This document shows positions 52,047 through 60,019 of a DNA stretch of 64,000 nt, piece after piece. Positions within the stretch are counted from its first letter, which is position 1; each line of letters starts with the position of its first letter. Below the pieces are notes generated by a model. It worked only from the letters and a program-made list of their open reading frames with translations. It had not been told where the DNA came from and ran no database searches. A program made the translations under genes and the position numbers. The stretch is from Hymenobacter ruricola (GTDB lineage Bacteria > Bacteroidota > Bacteroidia > Cytophagales > Hymenobacteraceae): contig NZ_JADQDM010000010.1 of assembly GCF_015694525.1 (NCBI RefSeq), positions 93,996-157,995 of the forward strand, written 5' to 3'.

Positions 52047-53255
52047 CTACTTCGCCTTCTCCCAAATCCGGTCCCCCTCCGTCGCCGCAAACACCTCCTT
52101 CATAATACCTTGCTCCACGGCATCATACAGCAGGTTGCGGCGGGCCATCACGCGCTCGGCCACTTCCGCTACTTTGTGCAGCTTGAAGGTTTCAAAGCCC
52201 GCCGCGCCGCCCCAGCTGAAGCTTGGGATGAACGTGCGCGGGAAGCCGGCCCCGAAAATGTTGGCCCCCACGCCCACCACCGTGCCGGTATTGAACATGG
52301 TGTTGATGCCGCACTTGCTGTGGTCGCCCATCATCAGGCCGCAGAAGGTCTGGCCGGTGTCCACGAAGCGGCTCGCGGCGTGGCTCCAAATTTTGACGGG
52401 CGCGTAGTTGTTTTTGAGGTTGGAGGTGTTGGTGTCGGCCCCCAGATTGCACCACTCGCCGATGACGGAGTTGCCCAGGTAGCCGTCGTGGCCCTTGTTG
52501 CTGTAGCCCAGCAGGATGCTGTTGCCCACTTCGCCGCCCACTTTCGAGAAAGGACCCACCGTATTGTCGCCACGCATTTTGGCGCCGGCGTTGATGTGCG
52601 AGCCCTCGCACAAGGCCAGCGGGCCTCTAATGACAGCGCCTTCGTGCACCTGCGAATTTTTGCCCAGGTAAATGGGGCCGTCCTCGGCATTGAGAATGGC
52701 GGCCCGGATTTTCACTCCGGGCTCAATGAAGATGTTTTCGGCCCCGTACACGATGGTGTGCGCGTCGCCGACGGGCTGCGAAGTGCGGCCCTGGGTCAGC
52801 AGCGCAAAGTCGCGGCGGATTTCCACGCCGTTGCGCAGAAACAGCTGCCACGGCCGGTCAATCACCGTCACGGGCTCGGCCACCTGCCGGGTTTCGGGGA
52901 TGCCGTCCTGAATGAGCTCGGCCACCAGCGAGGCATCGGCCACGTGGGCCGCTACCAGCAGTTCGTCGCAATACAGGGCCTGGCCGGGCCGCAGGGCCTG
53001 CACCTGCCGGGTCAGCAGGTCGTCGGGGCACACCGCGCCGTTGACGATGAGCGCCGCGCCGCTCACGTCGCCCGCCGGAAACTTGGCTTGCAGGTAAGGC
53101 TGCGTGAGGTAGCCCACGGCCTCTACGCCCAGGCGGCGCTGCCACTTTTCGGCCAGCGTGAGGATGCCGCAGCGCAGCGCCGCCACGGGCCGCGTGAAGG
53201 TGAAAGGCAGCAGGTGCGGCCGAATGGCCGGGTCGTCGAAAAGCAGAACGCGCAT
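52047..53255 (-). CDS. GlmU-family sugar nucleotidyltransferase-like protein
   Basis: This 402-residue protein matches the Bacteroidota GlmU-family group. The N-terminal part (RVLLFDDPAIRPHLLPFTFTRP) resembles a nucleotidyltransferase but lacks the usual GxGTRM pyrophosphorylase motif. The C-terminal half is a left-handed beta helix of hexapeptide repeats (IYLGKNSQVHEGAVIRGP, SHINAGAKMRGDNTVGP). It may act in UDP-GlcNAc supply or another sugar nucleotide route. It is the first gene of a leftward run of six. The 165-bp gap to rpmE holds an inverted repeat and a terminator. Confidence 0.92.
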   Translation of the reverse strand: MRVLLFDDPAIRPHLLPFTFTRPVAALRCGILTLAEKWQRRLGVEAVGYLTQPYLQAKFPAGDVSGAALIVNGAVCPDDLLTRQVQALRPGQALYCDELLVAAHVADASLVAELIQDGIPETRQVAEPVTVIDRPWQLFLRNGVEIRRDFALLTQGRTSQPVGDAHTIVYGAENIFIEPGVKIRAAILNAEDGPIYLGKNSQVHEGAVIRGPLALCEGSHINAGAKMRGDNTVGPFSKVGGEVGNSILLGYSNKGHDGYLGNSVIGEWCNLGADTNTSNLKNNYAPVKIWSHAASRFVDTGQTFCGLMMGDHSKCGINTMFNTGTVVGVGANIFGAGFPRTFIPSFSWGGAAGFETFKLHKVAEVAERVMARRNLLYDAVEQGIMKEVFAATEGDRIWEKAK

Positions 53256-53261
53256 TGTTTT

Positions 53262-53411
53262 AGCTGTTAGCTAATAGCTGCTAGCTGTTAGCTTTTGTAA
53301 GAGGCAAATTTACAGCCGCCGCTTTCGCAGCTGGCATAAAAAAACTCCTCCCGGCGGCACCGGAAGGAGTTTTCAAAAAGCTAACGGCTATTAGCTAAAG
53401 GCTAACAGCTC
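53262..53411. repeat. Inverted TTAGCTAATAGC repeat around the rpmE terminator
   Basis: The left part is built from TAGCTGTTAGCTAATAGCTG words and the right part from AGCTAACGGCTATTAGCTAA, nearly complementary. The rpmE terminator lies in the loop. It is an AT-rich family distinct from the GTCATG repeats. Confidence 0.7.
53337..53371 (-). terminator. Intrinsic terminator of rpmE
   Basis: On the minus strand, AACTCCTTCCGG pairs with CCGGGAGGAGTT and is followed by a T-run. It lies 50 bp after the rpmE stop. Confidence 0.85.
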
Positions 53412-53420
53412 AAAAGAAAG

Positions 53421-53690
53421 CTATTCTTTGTTGGCGCTGTTCTGCTCTTTCTTGGCGTAGCGGCTGCGGAATTTCTCCACGCGGCCGGCCGTGTCGATGA
53501 ACATGTTTTTGCCGGTGTAGAAGGGGTGCGAGGCCGAGCTCACTTCAATTTTCACCAGCGGGTACGTCTTGCCGTCTTCCATCGTAATGGTGTCGGTCGG
53601 CTTCATCGTGGAGCGGGTGATGAACTTGAAATCCGAAGAAGAGTCCTGGAATACGACTTCCTGGTACTCGGGGTGGGTGTCCTTTTTCAT
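53421..53690 (-). CDS. rpmE: 50S ribosomal protein L31 type B
   Basis: This 89-residue protein is a large-subunit ribosomal protein. It starts MKKDTHPEYQEVVFQD and contains SASHPFYTGKNMFIDTAGRVEKF, the highly typical L31 core. The zinc-binding CxxC of type A is absent, so it is the zinc-free type B form. It is a single gene with its own promoter (53744-53774) and terminator. Confidence 0.98.
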   Translation of the reverse strand: MKKDTHPEYQEVVFQDSSSDFKFITRSTMKPTDTITMEDGKTYPLVKIEVSSASHPFYTGKNMFIDTAGRVEKFRSRYAKKEQNSANKE

Positions 53691-53743
53691 ATCGAGGGGT
53701 CGGTTTTACCGGTTGAACCCTGCCGATTTTGCGGAAGGGACTG

Positions 53744-53774
53744 CAAAAGTACGGCTTAGCTCGGAAATACCCAA
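53744..53774 (-). promoter_or_regulatory. rpmE promoter
   Basis: Minus strand: TTG, 20 bp, then TACTTTTG, which is a full match to the Bacteroidota TTG-N19/20-TAnnTTTG pattern. It lies about 54 bp before the rpmE start codon. Confidence 0.75.
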
Positions 53775-53831
53775 CCCCGGCGCCAACATTTTCCGGCGGC
53801 CCGGCTTTGCCAAGCCGTGCGACTGAGCCTG

Positions 53832-53860
53832 TTGACTTTCTGAAAAGGTTTGTACATTTG
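53832..53860 (+). promoter_or_regulatory. Promoter of the exported hypothetical gene
   Basis: TTG, 18 bp, then TACATTTG, close to the Bacteroidota consensus. It lies 35 bp before the GTG start at 53895 and is back to back with the rpmE promoter. Confidence 0.7.
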
Positions 53861-53894
53861 AATCCGGCCCTCCTTCGGGGCTGGCCCGTCGCGC

Positions 53895-54353
53895 GTGCTG
53901 AAACCCGTACTCGTTCGCCGTCTGTTCCGCCGCTCCGGCCCCGCAGCTCTGCTGCTGGTGCTGTGCAGCGCCGTGTGGGCCGTGGCCGCGTCGCTCCTCA
54001 CCTTCAGCGCCGCCTACGAAAACACGCGGGTGCGCGTGGATTGGGAAGTGAGCACCGAAGCCGACGTCACCGGCTTCGAGCTGGCCCGCAAATCGGCCAC
54101 CGACACCGGCTACTCCACCGTGGCGAGCGTGGTGCCCAACGGGCAGCGCCGCTACCAGTACTACGACGCCAACGTGTTTCGCACGGTGCCCGGCAGCACG
54201 CCCGGCACGCCCACGCCTTCGGCCGGGGGGCCCTTCACGTACCGCCTCACGGTGCACGGCCCCAACGGCGACCAGAGCTACCTCACGGTGCTGGCCGGCA
54301 CGCCCAGCGCCGTGCAGCGCTCCTGGGGCACCATCAAGTCGATGTTTCGGTAG
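53895..54353 (+). CDS. Exported protein with fibronectin-III-like domain
   Basis: This 152-residue protein is read from a GTG at 53895 just after a good promoter. Residues 1-35 form a signal sequence (RRSGPAALLLVLCSAVWAVA). The rest resembles a fibronectin-III-like beta-sandwich (VRVDWEVSTEADVTGFELAR ... FTYRLTVHG). Function is unknown; a surface or periplasmic adhesion-type role is possible. The gene is followed by a stem-loop repeat, then rdgB. Confidence 0.75.
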   Translation: MLKPVLVRRLFRRSGPAALLLVLCSAVWAVAASLLTFSAAYENTRVRVDWEVSTEADVTGFELARKSATDTGYSTVASVVPNGQRRYQYYDANVFRTVPGSTPGTPTPSAGGPFTYRLTVHGPNGDQSYLTVLAGTPSAVQRSWGTIKSMFR

Positions 54354-54379
54354 GCAACTGTTTTTTAGAACGTATATCT

Positions 54380-54477
54380 GAACGTCATGCTGAGCGCAGC
54401 CGAAGCATCTCGCGTGCACGAGTAATTTATTTACTTGCGCGGTAGAGATGCTTCGGCTGCGCTCAGCATGACGTTCT
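54380..54477. repeat. Stem-loop repeat (GAACGTCATGCTGAGCGCAGC family)
   Basis: Perfect arms of about 31 bp (GAACGTCATGCTGAGCGCAG side) and a loop of about 36 nt, located between the exported protein gene and rdgB. Its loop contains CGCGTGC and GCGGTAG, the same blocks as the copy at 55111 but in opposite orientation. Confidence 0.88.
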
Positions 54478-54504
54478 TTTTTCCACCTAATTTTTCCAGC
54501 CCCT

Positions 54505-55092
54505 GTGCTCACCCAACTCTGCTTCGCCTCCAATAACGCCCACAAGCTCGCTGAAATCCGGCCGCTGCTGCCGGCCGGCCTCACGCTGCTGAGCCTGGCC
54601 GACATTGACTGCGCCGAAGAGCTGCCCGAAACCCAGGACACGCTGGAAGGCAACGCCCGCCAGAAGGCCGAATACGTGCGCCAGCACTACGGCGTGGCCT
54701 GCTTCGCCGATGATACCGGGCTGGAGGTGACCGCCCTCAACGGCGAGCCGGGCGTGTACTCGGCGCGCTACGCCGGGCCCCAGCGCCGGGCCGAAGACAA
54801 CGTGGCCAAGCTGCTGCAGGAGCTGCGCGGCGCCGCCGACCGCTCGGCGCGGTTCCGCACGGTGGTGGCCCTGGCCCGGGCCGATGGCCGCGTGCACGAG
54901 TTTGCGGGCGAGGTGCGGGGCCACATCACGGAGGAGGCCCGCGGCGCGGGCGGCTTTGGCTACGACCCGGTGTTTGTGCCGGCCGAAGGCGACGGACGGA
55001 CCTTCGCCGAAATGAGCGGGGCCGAGAAAAACCGCATCAGCCACCGGGCGCGGGCCGTGGCGGGGCTGTTGGCGTTTTTACGCTCCGCTTAA
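54505..55092 (+). CDS. rdgB: XTP/dITP pyrophosphatase (RdgB/HAM1)
   Basis: This 195-residue house-cleaning enzyme hydrolyses non-canonical purine nucleoside triphosphates such as dITP and XTP. It starts at a GTG at 54505. Hallmarks are FASNNAHKLAEI (substrate and phosphate binding), CFADDTGLEVTALNG (metal binding and catalysis), GPGVYSARYAG-like GVYSARYAG, and the C-terminal GYDPVFVPAEGDG with KNRISHRARAV. Length is normal. Flanked on both sides by stem-loop repeats of one family. Confidence 0.97.
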   Translation: MLTQLCFASNNAHKLAEIRPLLPAGLTLLSLADIDCAEELPETQDTLEGNARQKAEYVRQHYGVACFADDTGLEVTALNGEPGVYSARYAGPQRRAEDNVAKLLQELRGAADRSARFRTVVALARADGRVHEFAGEVRGHITEEARGAGGFGYDPVFVPAEGDGRTFAEMSGAEKNRISHRARAVAGLLAFLRSA

Positions 55093-55110
55093 TCTATAAA
55101 TAGAGGAAAA

Positions 55111-55210
55111 AGAACGTCATGCTGAGCGCAGCCGAAGCATCTCTACCGCAATGCTAACTGATTGGTGGCGGCACGCGAGATGCTTCGGCTGCGCTCAGCA
55201 TGACGTTCTT
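55111..55210. repeat. Stem-loop repeat (GAACGTCATGCTGAGCGCAGC family), second copy
   Basis: Arms of about 31 bp identical in sequence to those at 54380. The loop runs in the opposite orientation (CTACCGC on the left, CACGCG on the right). It lies between rdgB and udk. Confidence 0.88.
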
Positions 55211-55238
55211 TATTTTCGTTCCTCATTGCGCCACGCGT

Positions 55239-55246
55239 TACCTTTG
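55239..55246 (+). promoter_or_regulatory. Promoter -7 element of udk (TACCTTTG)
   Basis: TACCTTTG fits TAnnTTTG but ends only 6 bp before the udk start codon, so the transcript would have almost no leader if this element is used. Confidence 0.5.
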
Positions 55247-55252
55247 CCTGCT

Positions 55253-55882
55253 ATGCACACCCCGTATCTAATTGGCATCACCGGCGGCAGCGCTTCTGGT
55301 AAAACCACGTTTTTGCGCCGGCTCCTGGCCGCCTTCCCCGAAGAGCAGATTTGCCTGATTTCGCAGGACAACTACTACCACCCGCGCGAAAAGCAACTGC
55401 GCGACGACCAGGGCGTGGAAAACTTTGACCTGCCCGCCAGCATCGACGCCGTGGCCTATGCCGACGACGTGCTGCGCATCAGCCAGGGCCACGAGGTGCG
55501 CCGCAAGGAATACACCTTCAACAACGCCGCGGCCACACCCAAAGAGCTCGTGTTTCGGCCGGCGCCCATTGTGGTGGTGGAGGGCATTTTCGTGTTTCAC
55601 TTCAAGGAAATTGCCGAGCTGCTCGACCTCAAGGTATACATCGACGCCCAGGAGCACGTGAAGCTGCACCGCCGCATCATCCGCGACCGCGACGAGCGGG
55701 GCTACGACCTGGCCGACGTGCTGTACCGCTACACCCACCACGTGGCGCCTACCTACGAGCGGTTCATTGCCCCCTACAAGCACTACGCCGACATCGTGAT
55801 TCCCAACAACCGCCACTTCGAGAAAGGGCTGGAGGTGCTGGTGGGCTTCCTGCAAAGCAAGGTGGCCGCCGCGCAGCAATAA
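55253..55882 (+). CDS. udk: Uridine kinase
   Basis: This 209-residue enzyme phosphorylates uridine and cytidine in pyrimidine salvage. The start at 55253 (MHTPYLIGITGGSASGKTTF) places the P-loop at the N-terminus as in the family; the longer frame from 55151 runs into the stem-loop repeat. SQDNYYHPREKQ, NFDLPASIDAV, VVVEGIFVFHF and IDAQEHVKLHRRIIRDRDERG are further family segments. It ends at a strong terminator. Confidence 0.97.
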   Translation: MHTPYLIGITGGSASGKTTFLRRLLAAFPEEQICLISQDNYYHPREKQLRDDQGVENFDLPASIDAVAYADDVLRISQGHEVRRKEYTFNNAAATPKELVFRPAPIVVVEGIFVFHFKEIAELLDLKVYIDAQEHVKLHRRIIRDRDERGYDLADVLYRYTHHVAPTYERFIAPYKHYADIVIPNNRHFEKGLEVLVGFLQSKVAAAQQ

Positions 55883-55920
55883 GCGGAAAAATACGGCCTT
55901 ACCGGCCATTGAAGAGGCTT

Positions 55921-55960
55921 CGGGCCGGCTGGGGTGGGCCCCGGCCGGCCCGCTTTTTTT
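55921..55960 (+). terminator. Intrinsic terminator of udk
   Basis: CGGGCCGGC pairs perfectly with GCCGGCCCG (14-nt loop), then C and seven T. It lies about 40 bp after the udk stop. Confidence 0.9.
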
Positions 55961-56090
55961 GGCCACTTCATGAAATGGAAGTAAAAACAGATTATCTTGG
56001 ACCTGAAATTTCGGATGGGCGGCCGGTGCGGCCCATTCGTGGCCGGGCGGCGGGGCCCGGGCCGGGTAGTCACCTTTTGCTTTACTGCTT

Positions 56091-56498
56091 ATGAAACGCA
56101 CTCCTTACTTTCTGTGCCGACTGGCCACTGTCATCGTTGCTTCGGCGAGCGCGCTGGGGCTGCTGAGCTGCGACAAAAACGGGCAGGCCGGCATCCTGCA
56201 GCACCCGGCCGGCAACGCCGCCTACCGGGTGGAAGTGACGCCGGACAACGCCTACGGGCAGGTGTTCGACGCGAGCCTGGGCAAGCTCAACGACACGACT
56301 TACCTCATCATCACCAAGGCCGAGCGCGGCAGCGTGTTTGCCGTGCACACCGGCCCGCTGCCCACCGCCGACCACGCCGTGTGCTTTGCCAGCACCAACA
56401 ACCCCGGCTTCAAGGAGTGCGTGCAGGAATACTACCACAACGCGGGCGGCGTGGCCATCCAGAGCAACGAAGCCGGCTGGTGGGCAACGCCCTTATAA
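56091..56498 (+). CDS. Small lipoprotein of unknown function
   Basis: This 135-residue protein has a lipoprotein signal with lipobox GLLSC and then DKNGQAG. The mature part (about 110 residues) contains two cysteines (HAVCFAST and KECVQEYY) that could form a disulfide. No family was recognised. The gene stands alone after the udk terminator and is followed by an AT-rich inverted repeat. Confidence 0.78.
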   Translation: MKRTPYFLCRLATVIVASASALGLLSCDKNGQAGILQHPAGNAAYRVEVTPDNAYGQVFDASLGKLNDTTYLIITKAERGSVFAVHTGPLPTADHAVCFASTNNPGFKECVQEYYHNAGGVAIQSNEAGWWATPL

Positions 56499-56582
56499 TT
56501 ATGAATTAGTAATTATGAATTATGAATTGGGGCTAGCGGCCCTGCCATCGAATTCATAATTCATAATTTTTAATTCATAATC
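56495..56582. repeat. AT-rich inverted repeat (TTATGAATTA / TAATTCATAA family)
   Basis: The left arm has several TAATTATGAATT words, the right arm their complements ATTCATAATTCATAAT, around a loop of about 25 nt. The left edge meets the stop codon of the lipoprotein gene and the right edge lies 7 bp before the next gene. Confidence 0.75.
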
Positions 56583-56589
56583 AAATCCA

Positions 56590-57051
56590 ATGTATAGCAA
56601 AGCGGAAGCCACCCAGCTGCGCCAGGCCTTCTGGACGGCTTTTGGGCAATACATGGCTCCGGTGCCCTCGGCCGAAGGCGAAACGACCAACTGGATTAAC
56701 TACAAAACGGGCATCAAGCACCTGTATTTCCGGATGCAGGCCGACAACCGCCGCGCCTACGTTGCCATTGAGATGAACCACCCGGACGCAGGCATTCGGG
56801 AGCTGTTTTTTGAGCAGTTTCGGGAGTTGAAAACCGTGCTGCACGAAACGCTGGGCGAGGAATGGGTGTGGGACCCGGACATGATTGACGCGCAGGGCCT
56901 GCCGCTGAGCTGCATCTACACCGACCTCAGCCCGGTAAATGTGTTCAACCGCGACGACTGGCCGAAGCTGATTTCGTTTTTCAAGCCCCGCATCATCGCC
57001 CTCGACGCCTTTTGGGCCGACGCGCAGTACACGTTTGAGGCGCTGAAGTAG
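56590..57051 (+). CDS. DUF4268-like protein
   Basis: This 153-residue cytoplasmic protein resembles the DUF4268 family: a start YSKAEATQLRQAFWTAFGQYM, central IKHLYFRMQADNRRAYVAIEM and a closing DAFWADAQYTFEALK. DUF4268 domains are often found with restriction or nuclease genes, but this copy stands alone on the plus strand. It ends 6 bp before the 3' end of the HNH gene, convergent with it. Function unknown. Confidence 0.75.
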   Translation: MYSKAEATQLRQAFWTAFGQYMAPVPSAEGETTNWINYKTGIKHLYFRMQADNRRAYVAIEMNHPDAGIRELFFEQFRELKTVLHETLGEEWVWDPDMIDAQGLPLSCIYTDLSPVNVFNRDDWPKLISFFKPRIIALDAFWADAQYTFEALK

Positions 57052-57057
57052 CAGCGG

Positions 57058-57801
57058 CTACAAGTCGCCGGTTACCCGTACGACGGGGTCGTAGCTAGGG
57101 GCAGGGAAGCAATTCGCCGTGTGGGGAAAGGCTCCAATGAGCATCTGCTTGACAGGCACCACGTCATAAAAGGAGTCAAACCACACCGAAAAGAAACCAA
57201 TCGCCCGCGCCAAGTCGTGCAAGCAGGCGAGAAATTGAGCTTCGAAAGCGGCAGGCAGTGCATCCCACGCGGCGCGGTAGCGAGTAGCTAACTCACACGC
57301 TTCAAATCGGTAGAGCCATCGCAAATCGGAGGCCCGCCGCATCTGTGTGGCGGTTTGTTCGACACGGGCCAAGCCGCATAACGCGATTGTGGCACTGGCC
57401 TTGGGAAACTTGAGCGCAGGCAATCCGGGGCGTGGCACGACGACCGCAGCGCTGCTTGCCGGCAACTTGCGGTGGGAACGCACTGCCTGCGCAAAGGCTA
57501 AATGCGTGTTGTGGTAATCGGGCAGAAAGTGCGTGGCAGACGAGCACGACCTATCGTTCTTAATGGAATTGCAGGCCCCACAAGCTAGCAGCATGTTATC
57601 CCATGCCAATGCCAGCCCGGGGACTGGCGACTTCGGAGCGACGTGCTCCACCTGGGGGCTGTCGTACAAGGGCATATTGCAATAGCTACAATACTTCCCG
57701 ATTTGATTAATTAAATCAAAACGCCAGTCTTTGTAATCTTTAACCGTTTTGGTGGTGCCATCGGCCAGGACGGGGATGGGGCCGCGCTCTACAGGACGCA
57801 T
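57058..57801 (-). CDS. HNH endonuclease of an AAA/HNH (Septu-like) pair
   Basis: This 247-residue protein carries an HNH nuclease with structural zinc. CSYC gives C38 and C41, EHVAPKS gives the HNH histidine H53, WDNMLLA the asparagine N69, and CGACNSIKND gives C74 and C77. The rest is a C-terminal helical region of unknown role. It starts 14 bp after the ATPase stop, so the two are co-expressed. The organisation, ATPase first and small HNH protein second, is that of Septu (PtuA/PtuB) and of HNH proteins linked to retrons. No reverse transcriptase is nearby. Assignment rests on motifs and order only. Confidence 0.85.
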   Translation of the reverse strand: MRPVERGPIPVLADGTTKTVKDYKDWRFDLINQIGKYCSYCNMPLYDSPQVEHVAPKSPVPGLALAWDNMLLACGACNSIKNDRSCSSATHFLPDYHNTHLAFAQAVRSHRKLPASSAAVVVPRPGLPALKFPKASATIALCGLARVEQTATQMRRASDLRWLYRFEACELATRYRAAWDALPAAFEAQFLACLHDLARAIGFFSVWFDSFYDVVPVKQMLIGAFPHTANCFPAPSYDPVVRVTGDL

Positions 57802-57815
57802 ATTTATCTGAGCGG

Positions 57816-59183
57816 TTATGACTTGGCTTCCTTCAGCAAACGCTCCATGCGCAGAATGGCGCGCAGCCCTGGGTTAGCAACGGCTTCTTCTAAGGTAGCC
57901 AACTCGACGCTGGTGGCTTGGTCAGCGGCGTGCAGGCGCTGCAAATACCCTAATGCTTGCTGCTCGGCCTGTTCATTTTCAATGCTCAAGGCGCTGTCCA
58001 CGTTCATCACTTCGGTCGCTACTTCTTCCAATCGCAGGTCTTTGGGCTGCACATCGCTGGGATGGTCTAGGTTGATGAGTTCCAGGCTGTCGAGTGACTG
58101 CACGATAAACGGCGAGTGTGTGGTCACCACGAATTGCAAGTTCGGAAAGGCGAGTTTCAGGTCACGCACCACATGGCGCTGCCAGTTGGGGTGCAGGTGC
58201 ATGTCCAGCTCATCGATGAGCACCACTCCCCTGCTTTCGCGGATGGCAGCGGCCCCCAAATGCCCGTTGAGGATGGCACAGCGGTAAGCAATTTCGGCCA
58301 CCATGCCGGCCATCGTGCGCAAGCCGTCGCTCAAATAGTAAAGCGGCACGCGCTCGGGCTCAGCATCCGGGCGGCGGTAGAGGCCGGAGAGGTCGTCGTT
58401 TTCCAAATCCCAACTCAGGTAAGTCCAGTCAGGCACGCACGTAGTAATGGCCTGGAACACGGCGCCAAGCAGCACAGCGGCGGCAGAATGCCCAAAAAGT
58501 TGTTTCATCTTCTCTAATTCTGAAAGGCTGGCAGGGCCTTCATAATTGAGGGTCTGAAAACTGGCGGCTTGCTCCTCCAGCATTTTCAGATACATCTTCT
58601 TCATCCAGCCCAAGGCTACCGTGCGGCTGGCAGGCCCGCTACGCTTGTGGTCGGGCGTGAGGGCTTGGGCGTAGCCATCCTGGATTTTAGAGCCCTTGGT
58701 TTTCAGCGCCACTGCCTTCTTGGCCCCCACCCACAGCCGGGCCGTGCTGAAGTATACCAGTACCGGCAAGGCAATTTCCTGACGGGCCGCGTTGGTTTGC
58801 TCGTCGCTGTGCCGGGCCAAGTCGATGAGGGATTTGGCTTCGGCCCAGCCGGTGCGGCCCAGGCCGCCTTTAAAATCGTTGCGCTGCCGGGCCCACGTCA
58901 CCAGTTGGTTCTCTACTATCCCCGTGGCCCGTACCACCGCCGGAAACTGCGGCACGAACCGCGTATCCGTTTCCACTCGCCGAATGTCTTCCGGCTCGAT
59001 GTGTAGCCGCTCGGTTTCCTTAAAGCCCAACAGCCAAGCACCTGCCGCGATGCGAAGCCCGTGCAACAAGGCCGATTTGCCGCGTCCGTTTTCGCCAATC
59101 AGTACTGTGAACGGGGCGGGAAACGAGAAGGTGCCCTTGGCAAAAAACCGAAAATTGTGCAACTCTAATCGTTCTATTTTCAT
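57816..59183 (-). CDS. AAA-family ATPase of an AAA/HNH (Septu-like) pair
   Basis: This 455-residue SMC/ABC-like ATPase starts at 59183 (MKIERLELHNFRFFAKGTFS). The Walker A motif GENGRGKS lies at about residues 30-37. The Walker B motif VVLIDELDMHLHP is near 318-331, followed by VVTTHSPFIVQS, the order seen in PtuA, OLD-like and RecF-like proteins. The upstream frame of 50 codons runs through the promoter and is not coding. Downstream by 14 bp is the HNH gene. By analogy with Septu, the ATPase would sense infection and control the nuclease; this is inferred. Confidence 0.88.
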   Translation of the reverse strand: MKIERLELHNFRFFAKGTFSFPAPFTVLIGENGRGKSALLHGLRIAAGAWLLGFKETERLHIEPEDIRRVETDTRFVPQFPAVVRATGIVENQLVTWARQRNDFKGGLGRTGWAEAKSLIDLARHSDEQTNAARQEIALPVLVYFSTARLWVGAKKAVALKTKGSKIQDGYAQALTPDHKRSGPASRTVALGWMKKMYLKMLEEQAASFQTLNYEGPASLSELEKMKQLFGHSAAAVLLGAVFQAITTCVPDWTYLSWDLENDDLSGLYRRPDAEPERVPLYYLSDGLRTMAGMVAEIAYRCAILNGHLGAAAIRESRGVVLIDELDMHLHPNWQRHVVRDLKLAFPNLQFVVTTHSPFIVQSLDSLELINLDHPSDVQPKDLRLEEVATEVMNVDSALSIENEQAEQQALGYLQRLHAADQATSVELATLEEAVANPGLRAILRMERLLKEAKS

Positions 59184-59260
59184 CGTGGGGCAGCCTAAAA
59201 GCACTGCGCTGAGCAAAACAGAGCATCCGTTGGCGTCAACTGCGGGCAATAGGGATTTCT

Positions 59261-59268
59261 CAAAAGTA
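59261..59268 (-). promoter_or_regulatory. Promoter -7 element of the AAA/HNH pair (TACTTTTG)
   Basis: Minus strand TACTTTTG fits TAnnTTTG, about 78 bp before the ATPase start and just past the terminator of the upstream gene. The pair can therefore be expressed on its own. Confidence 0.6.
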
Positions 59269-59278
59269 GCGAAATCTG

Positions 59279-59311
59279 AAAAAAGCCCCGGCTGCCGTTG
59301 CGGCCGGGGCT
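59279..59311 (-). terminator. Intrinsic terminator behind the disrupted gene
   Basis: Minus strand: GCCCCGGC pairs with GCCGGGGC and is followed by six T. It would stop transcription of the disrupted gene before the ATPase gene. Confidence 0.85.
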
Positions 59312-59344
59312 TCTTGCTACTGGGCTTGCCCAAACGGGCGGGCT

Positions 59345-60019
59345 TTAGGCGGCAGATATGGCGCCGGGGTCGCCGCCTTTGTTTTTGCGGCCGACGCGGC
59401 CCACGCGGCGGGCCTTTTTGTAGGCCGAATGGAGGGTGGGGTGCAGCAGGCGAAACACGGCCATGGGTTTGTCGAGTTCGTAAATCTGCTGCATCAGCTC
59501 GCTCAGCAGGTCGGAAGCGGCTTCGTTGCCCTGGCTGCGCTGGTCGATGAGGGTGCTGGTGCCGCGCACGGTGCCGGCAAAGGCGGTGTGCAGGCCCCGC
59601 AGCTGCTCCAGCAGCGCCGGGCCGAGGCCTTAGGGTTTCAGTTCGGTGGCGCGGGCGTCGGCGGTGTCGAGCAGGGCCCCGGCCACGTCGCGCAGCTCTT
59701 CGGGCCGCATTTTGCGCAGCTGGCCGTCGTTGAGGGTGGCGCGGGCGCGCAGGGCGGGGTCGTTGGTTTTGGTGGCGATGCTGGTGAGGGGGCCCAGCAC
59801 CACGGGCAGGGCCTTGCGCAGGGCGGTGCGGGCGCTGGTGGCCTGGGCGGTGGTAGGTTTGGTGTTGACGGGGGCGGCGCCCACGGCGGCCGTCAGGCGC
59901 TGGTAGGCCGGCGGGATGTCGGCGGCCACTTCGCTGGCACCAATGGCCTCGGCGTTATCGGCCAGGAACTGGACCAGCACGGTGGTCATGGCGTATTGTT
60001 TCTCTTCGCGGGCATCCAT
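59345..60019 (-). pseudogene. Helical hypothetical protein gene split by an in-frame TAA
   Basis: Reading leftwards from the ATG at 60019, the frame runs 129 codons and meets TAA at 59630-59632 after ELKP. The same frame continues (GLGPALLEQLRGLHTAFAGT) with no other stop to 59345, giving a total of 224 codons. The two halves are both of normal GC-rich codon use and look like one all-alpha protein; similar Bacteroidota proteins of unknown function are about this length. The simplest reading is a gene broken by a single nonsense change. Alternatives are a sequencing error or a real 129-residue product. A terminator follows at 59279. Confidence 0.7.

Noticed and set aside
57058..59183. Retron with HNH effector
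   Set aside because: No reverse transcriptase or msr/msd-like structure is present near the ATPase/HNH pair.
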